This document shows, in pieces, positions 5,450 to 8,855 of a stretch of 8,855 nucleotides of DNA; the first letter of the stretch is position 1, and the number at the start of each line of letters is the position of its first letter. The notes below the pieces were generated by a model. It saw only the letters and a list, made by a program, of their open reading frames with translations, searched no databases and was not told the DNA's origin. The DNA is from an uncultured Lachnospiraceae bacterium (lineage in GTDB: Bacteria > Bacillota > Clostridia > Lachnospirales > Lachnospiraceae): assembly GCA_937901625.1 (NCBI GenBank), contig CALDIE010000146.1, forward strand, positions 1-8,855. Direction: 5' to 3'. Made by a program: the position numbers and the translations under genes.

Positions 5450-5478
5450 TTGCCAAACAGGGTGTAATCGAGTAGAAT
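5450..5478 (+). promoter_or_regulatory. Sigma-A promoter of the ecfA gene
   Basis: A -35 box TTGCCA (5450-5455) and a -10 box TAGAAT (5473-5478) are separated by exactly 17 bases. Transcription would start near 5485, giving a leader of about 40 bases before the ecfA start. It follows the operon terminator, so ecfA appears to be transcribed separately from the ribosomal genes. Confidence 0.6.
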
Positions 5479-5526
5479 AGCAAATAGTGATTTCACAGGA
5501 ACAACAGACAGAGCGCAGAGGATGAT

Positions 5527-7560
5527 ATGGGAATCGTTGACATCAACCATGTAACATTTGAATACGCGAAACGTGATGAAGAGGGTAATATCGAATCCAC
5601 CGTTACTGCGGTAAAGGATGTGGATCTCGAAGTGTATCCGGGGGAGTTTATTGCCATTCTCGGACACAACGGATCGGGAAAATCCACCCTTGCGAAGCAT
5701 ATCAACGCCATTCTCTATCCCACCAGCGGAACAGTGATCGTAGACGGAAAAGATACATCTGATGAGTCCAATACTTTACCTGTCCGGCAGACAGCCGGCA
5801 TGGTATTCCAGAATCCGGACAATCAGATCATCGGACAGGTAGTTGAGGAGGATGTGGGATTCGGTCCGGAAAACCTCGGAGTTCCGACGAAGGAGATCTG
5901 GGAGCGGGTAAAGGAAAGCCTTCAGGCCGTGGGAATGTATGAGTATCGCGCAGCTTCACCCAATAAGCTTTCCGGCGGTCAGAAACAGCGTGTCTCCATC
6001 GCCTCCGTGATCGCCATGCATCCGAAGTGTATCATTTTAGATGAGCCGACAGCCATGCTCGATCCTTCCGGCAGAAAGGAGGTCATCCGTGCTGTTCGTG
6101 CCCTTAACGATGTTGAAAAGATCACGATCATCCTGATCACACACTATATGGAAGAAGTCATCTACGCCGACCGTGTATTTGTAATGGAAAAAGGTGAGGT
6201 GAAGATGAGCGGAACGCCCAAAGAGATCTTTTCGCGTGTGCCGGAACTTCTGGAGCTTCGCCTCGGCGTGCCGCAGGTTACGGAGTTAGCCTACAATCTG
6301 CAAAAGGCCGGAATGGATATTCCATCCGGAATACTTACGCAAAAAGAACTTGTAGATGAGCTTGTTAAAGTATATCAAAAACATCGCGAGGATAAAGAGA
6401 ACGGACCTGATGGAGAGTATACGGGGGATGTTGTTTCTAAGGATGTAAGATCCGCTTCGAAAGAGGAGGATAAACGCTTCTCTGAAAAGACACAGTTGAT
6501 CCTGGAGGACTTAACCTACGAATATAATCCGGGGACGCCCATGGCGGTAAAGGCACTTGACCATATCAATATCCGGATCGATAAAGGCGAGTTTTTGGGA
6601 CTGATCGGTCATACGGGTTCGGGGAAATCAACCCTGGTCCAGCATCTCAACGCGCTTCTTACGCCGACTTCCGGAACGATGTACTATCTCGGCGAAGATG
6701 TCTTTGTCAAAGACTATCCCAGAAAGAAACTCAGGGGCAAGGTCGGACTGGTATTCCAGTATCCGGAGCATCAGCTGTTTGAGGATACGATCTTAAATGA
6801 AGTTTCCTTTGGACCTAAAAACCTCGGCTTTTCAATCGCGGAGTGTAAGGAAAAAACGATCGAAGCACTGCATCTGGTGGGGATGAGCGAGGATTGTTTA
6901 AACATCTCTCCCTTTGATCTCTCCGGAGGCCAGAAAAGAAGAGTCGCTATCGCGGGAGTGCTGGCGATGGAGCCGGAGATCCTGGTGCTTGACGAGCCTA
7001 CAGCCGGTCTCGATCCGAAAGGCAGAGAAGACCTCCTTCACATGATAGGGGATCTCAAAAAGAGACGCGGGATCACCGTCGTGCTGGTTTCCCACAGCAT
7101 GGAGGATGTGGCGGAATACGCTGACCGCATTGTTGTAATGGATCACGGGAAAGTTTTATATGACCAGTGCCCGGATAAGGTATTCGATCACGTGGCAGAA
7201 CTGGAAAAGGTCGGGCTTGCAGCCCCGCAGATGCGTTACGTTTTAAGAGATATGAAGGCAGCCGGTATTCCGGTGGAAGGCAAAGCCATCACCATCCATG
7301 CTGATACAGCAACCACCCAAGGTGCCAATCTGCATGATGTGGATGTCGTGATTCCCGATACGCTCAATGGCCCGCCGACCTTGGAAATCAAAGGGTATTC
7401 TGACGGTCTTATGGGCAGGCAGCTTGAGTTCGTCAATGCCTCGCCGGTTTATGAAATGATCGGGCACTTGACAGAAAACACCATCGCATCGGGTGATGGC
7501 AGTGTCGATATCAAGATCCATCTGCCTTTGAAAACTGCACCTGTTCATTGGAAGTGGTAG
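5527..7560 (+). CDS. ecfA: Fused energy-coupling factor ATPase EcfA1-EcfA2, with C-terminal tail
   Basis: EcfA1 and EcfA2 are the two ABC ATPases of ECF transporters; with EcfT they power vitamin or metal uptake by membrane S components. They are normally separate proteins of about 280-290 residues; here both are in one 677-residue chain. The first ATPase (about 4-285) has Walker A GHNGSGKST (46-54), Q-loop MVFQNPDNQ (92-100), signature LSGGQKQRV (148-156), Walker B CIILDEPTAMLD (168-179) and H-loop ITHYM (204-208). A charged linker follows (286-322). The second (about 323-568) has GHTGSGKST (361-369), LVFQYPEHQ (408-416), LSGGQKRRV (465-473), ILVLDEPTAGLD (485-496) and VSHSM (521-525). Both sites look intact. 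Residues from about 585 to 677 match no domain I know. AGAGG (5517-5521) sets the start. No ecfT follows, and the stop overlaps the next reading frame. Confidence 0.93.
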   Translation: MGIVDINHVTFEYAKRDEEGNIESTVTAVKDVDLEVYPGEFIAILGHNGSGKSTLAKHINAILYPTSGTVIVDGKDTSDESNTLPVRQTAGMVFQNPDNQIIGQVVEEDVGFGPENLGVPTKEIWERVKESLQAVGMYEYRAASPNKLSGGQKQRVSIASVIAMHPKCIILDEPTAMLDPSGRKEVIRAVRALNDVEKITIILITHYMEEVIYADRVFVMEKGEVKMSGTPKEIFSRVPELLELRLGVPQVTELAYNLQKAGMDIPSGILTQKELVDELVKVYQKHREDKENGPDGEYTGDVVSKDVRSASKEEDKRFSEKTQLILEDLTYEYNPGTPMAVKALDHINIRIDKGEFLGLIGHTGSGKSTLVQHLNALLTPTSGTMYYLGEDVFVKDYPRKKLRGKVGLVFQYPEHQLFEDTILNEVSFGPKNLGFSIAECKEKTIEALHLVGMSEDCLNISPFDLSGGQKRRVAIAGVLAMEPEILVLDEPTAGLDPKGREDLLHMIGDLKKRRGITVVLVSHSMEDVAEYADRIVVMDHGKVLYDQCPDKVFDHVAELEKVGLAAPQMRYVLRDMKAAGIPVEGKAITIHADTATTQGANLHDVDVVIPDTLNGPPTLEIKGYSDGLMGRQLEFVNASPVYEMIGHLTENTIASGDGSVDIKIHLPLKTAPVHWKW

Positions 7561-8156
7561 AAGATCAGATCTTCCGTCAGCTCAGTGATACTGTGAACCC
7601 TCAGGGCGTTCTGGCGGTAGTGCGTCAGCCAGACTGGTCAGAGCTTATTAAAGCAAAGGGCCTGCCGGCAGCTGAAGCGCAGGCTGTTTGCGGAAATGAA
7701 CTGCATAGTAGTCCAGAAGAAAAAGACCCGGGAAAGATACTCCTGTTGGACGGTATCAGGGATCCGGGGAATATGGGTACCATGATCAGGACCGCAGAGG
7801 CTGCAGGAGTCCGGGCTGTATATATGAGCGAAGACTGTGTGGATCTGTATAACCCGAAGGTGATACGTTCTACCATGGGCAGTATCTTCAGGGTGATCAC
7901 CGTAAGAGCTGATCTGGAAAATATCATATCACAGTTAAAGCAAAGCGGAATAAAAGTATATGCTGCCAGCCTGAAAGCGGAAAAAACATATAAGGAAGCA
8001 GATATGTCCGGATCGGCGATCATAATAGGCAGCGAGGCTGCGGGAGTAAGTGAAGCGGTAATGAATGCCGCAACCGATCTGGTGATCATACCAATGGCAG
8101 GCAAGGTCGAATCACTGAACGCGGCCGTCGCCGCAGCAGTGCTGATGTTCAGCTGA
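7548..8156 (+). CDS. TrmH/SpoU-family RNA 2'-O-ribose methyltransferase, N-terminally truncated
   Basis: These enzymes transfer a methyl group from S-adenosylmethionine to a ribose 2'-hydroxyl in rRNA or tRNA. The SPOUT catalytic domain is complete: motif 1 LLLDGIRDPGNMGTMIRTAEAAG (66-87, with N75 and R81), motif 2 IIIGSEAAGVSEAV (158-171) and motif 3 VIIPMAGKVESLNAAVAAAV (179-198), which build the trefoil knot and cofactor pocket. Ahead of it only the end of the substrate-binding domain remains (VVEDQIFRQLSDTVNPQGVL, 3-22); relatives of about 260 residues have 50-60 more. The frame is closed upstream by TGA at 7494-7496 and offers only TTG (7548) or GTG (7554) as starts, with no Shine-Dalgarno. 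It overlaps the ecfA stop by 13 bases. It uses seven ATA codons in 202. It may be a broken gene at a junction; which RNA is modified cannot be told. Confidence 0.8.
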   Translation: MEVVEDQIFRQLSDTVNPQGVLAVVRQPDWSELIKAKGLPAAEAQAVCGNELHSSPEEKDPGKILLLDGIRDPGNMGTMIRTAEAAGVRAVYMSEDCVDLYNPKVIRSTMGSIFRVITVRADLENIISQLKQSGIKVYAASLKAEKTYKEADMSGSAIIIGSEAAGVSEAVMNAATDLVIIPMAGKVESLNAAVAAAVLMFS

Positions 8157-8167
8157 AAGGATAGCAA

Positions 8168-8479
8168 ATGGAAAACAGACGTATATTATGCGCAGCGAGT
8201 TATTATGCGCAGAAATTTTATCTGAATCCGGCTCATGACAGGCTTCCGCAGGCGGTAAAGGACGAGCTGAAGGCGATGTGTGTTCTCTTTGTGGATGAGG
8301 TCAGCGGTATCATCATACTCGAATTCGGAGAAAAAGGTGATCTCAGGATAGTAGTGACTCACAATGATGATGATTTCTATTTTGATGAAATAGGAAGTGA
8401 AATGAAAATAAGGGAACTGAGAGAAGAAAAAAGAGAACTGTTTGAACAATTGGAGGATTATTATGCTGCTGGCATTTGA
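8168..8479 (+). CDS. Small conserved protein of Lachnospiraceae (DUF6145-like)
   Basis: This 103-residue protein resembles the DUF6145 family, as I recall it, from Lachnospiraceae: it opens with RRILCAASYYAQKFYLNP, has LPQAVKDELKAMCVLF (26-41), and ends with an acidic-basic helix KIRELREEKRELFEQLEDYY (80-99) likely to form a coiled coil. No signal peptide, membrane segment or catalytic motif is visible, so it is probably cytosolic; its function is unknown. AAAGG (8156-8160) precedes the ATG by seven bases, 11 bases after the methyltransferase stop, and its 3' end overlaps coaX by 17 bases. This tight spacing suggests one transcription unit with translational coupling. It uses five ATA codons, like its two neighbours and unlike the ribosomal genes. 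Confidence 0.75.
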   Translation: MENRRILCAASYYAQKFYLNPAHDRLPQAVKDELKAMCVLFVDEVSGIIILEFGEKGDLRIVVTHNDDDFYFDEIGSEMKIRELREEKRELFEQLEDYYAAGI

Positions 8480-8855
8480 TGTTGGAAATACAAATATTAA
8501 AGTAGGACTTTTTGACGGTGCTGAGCTTGCCGCAAGTTTCAGAATGACTACCGTTACCCCCAGGACTTCTGATGAATACGGAGTAATGCTGACTTCTATG
8601 CTGCGCAGCAGTGGTTACAGCCCGGAACAGGTAAACGCAGTAATAGTGACAAGTGTTGTTCCTGATGTTATGCATTCCCTTACGAATGCGTCAATCAGAT
8701 ATTTCGGGGTAAAACCTCTCATAGTGGGTCCCGGAACAAAAACAGGGATAAGGCTGATCAAAACAAATCCTGCCGAAGTAGGCCCTGACCGGATAGTTGA
8801 CGGCGCAGCGGCTCTGACCCTGTACGGCGGGCCGATCATAGTGGTGGACTATGGC
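8463..8855 (+). CDS. coaX: Type III pantothenate kinase, 5' part (runs off the window)
   Basis: CoaX phosphorylates pantothenate with ATP, the first step of coenzyme A synthesis; type III enzymes need a monovalent cation and are not feedback-inhibited by CoA. The window holds the first 131 codons of a usual 250-260. Seen are the ASKHA-fold phosphate motif LLAFDVGNTN (2-11, with D6), TSVVPDV (63-69), the pantothenate-binding GPDRIVDGAAA (107-117, where GADR is more usual) and the start of the second phosphate motif, GGPIIVVDYG (122-131). GGAGG (8452-8456) lies six bases before the ATG at 8463, inside the end of the preceding gene. The missing end cannot be judged. Confidence 0.95.
   Translation, partial: MLLAFDVGNTNIKVGLFDGAELAASFRMTTVTPRTSDEYGVMLTSMLRSSGYSPEQVNAVIVTSVVPDVMHSLTNASIRYFGVKPLIVGPGTKTGIRLIKTNPAEVGPDRIVDGAAALTLYGGPIIVVDYG

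Noticed and set aside
8343..8839. Minus-strand open frames opposite the DUF6145-like gene and coaX
   Set aside because: They overlap a clearly conserved kinase gene and its coupled neighbour and show no family resemblance.
1..8855. CRISPR arrays, tRNA or rRNA genes, insertion sequences, toxin-antitoxin or defence genes
   Set aside because: I looked for regular repeats, cloverleaf-like segments, transposase motifs and terminal inverted repeats and saw none; the window is housekeeping sequence.

Overview
This window is a conserved housekeeping block from a low-GC Gram-positive bacterium, most likely a clostridium of the family Lachnospiraceae. The gene order is map-infA-rpmJ-rpsM-rpsK-rpsD-rpoA-rplQ followed by ecfA, which is the distal part of the spc operon, the alpha operon and the ECF-transporter genes of Firmicutes. 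Clostridial/Lachnospiraceae traits are the long L17 with a lysine-rich insert, the zinc-free S4 beginning MAVNRVP, and a DUF6145-like small protein next to coaX. This placement is inference from gene order and protein character; no search was run.

Layout. Positions 1-277 hold no intact gene: there is a good promoter (73-100) and a short open stretch ending at 262 whose last residues resemble the C-terminus of adenylate kinase, the gene expected before map. Positions 278-5146 carry eight translation and transcription genes on the + strand: methionine aminopeptidase, IF-1, L36, S13, S11, S4, RNA polymerase alpha and L17. An internal promoter lies before rpmJ. The 283-base rpmJ-rpsM gap is rich in potential RNA hairpins, and smaller hairpins occur before rpsD and, as an imperfect duplicate, before rplQ. 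A strong intrinsic terminator (5229-5259) ends the unit.

A new promoter (5450-5478) then drives a 677-residue protein in which the two ATPases of an ECF vitamin/metal transporter (EcfA1 and EcfA2) are joined in one chain, with about 100 unexplained residues at the C-terminus. The expected next gene, ecfT, is absent. Instead, overlapping the ecfA stop by 13 bases, comes a TrmH-family RNA methyltransferase lacking its N-terminal region, then a DUF6145-like protein and the first 131 codons of coaX (type III pantothenate kinase). Isoleucine codon use changes sharply at this point: ATA is nearly absent upstream and common downstream. The junction near 7500-7550 is therefore a real rearrangement breakpoint or an assembly chimera.

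Functionally, the first part builds the small and large ribosomal subunits, initiates translation, trims the initiator methionine and supplies the RNA polymerase alpha subunit. The ECF ATPases power micronutrient uptake, and coaX starts coenzyme A synthesis from pantothenate. No novel defence or mobile system was seen. The points worth checking are the RNA leaders, the fused ATPase with its tail, the enlarged S4 and L17, and the junction.
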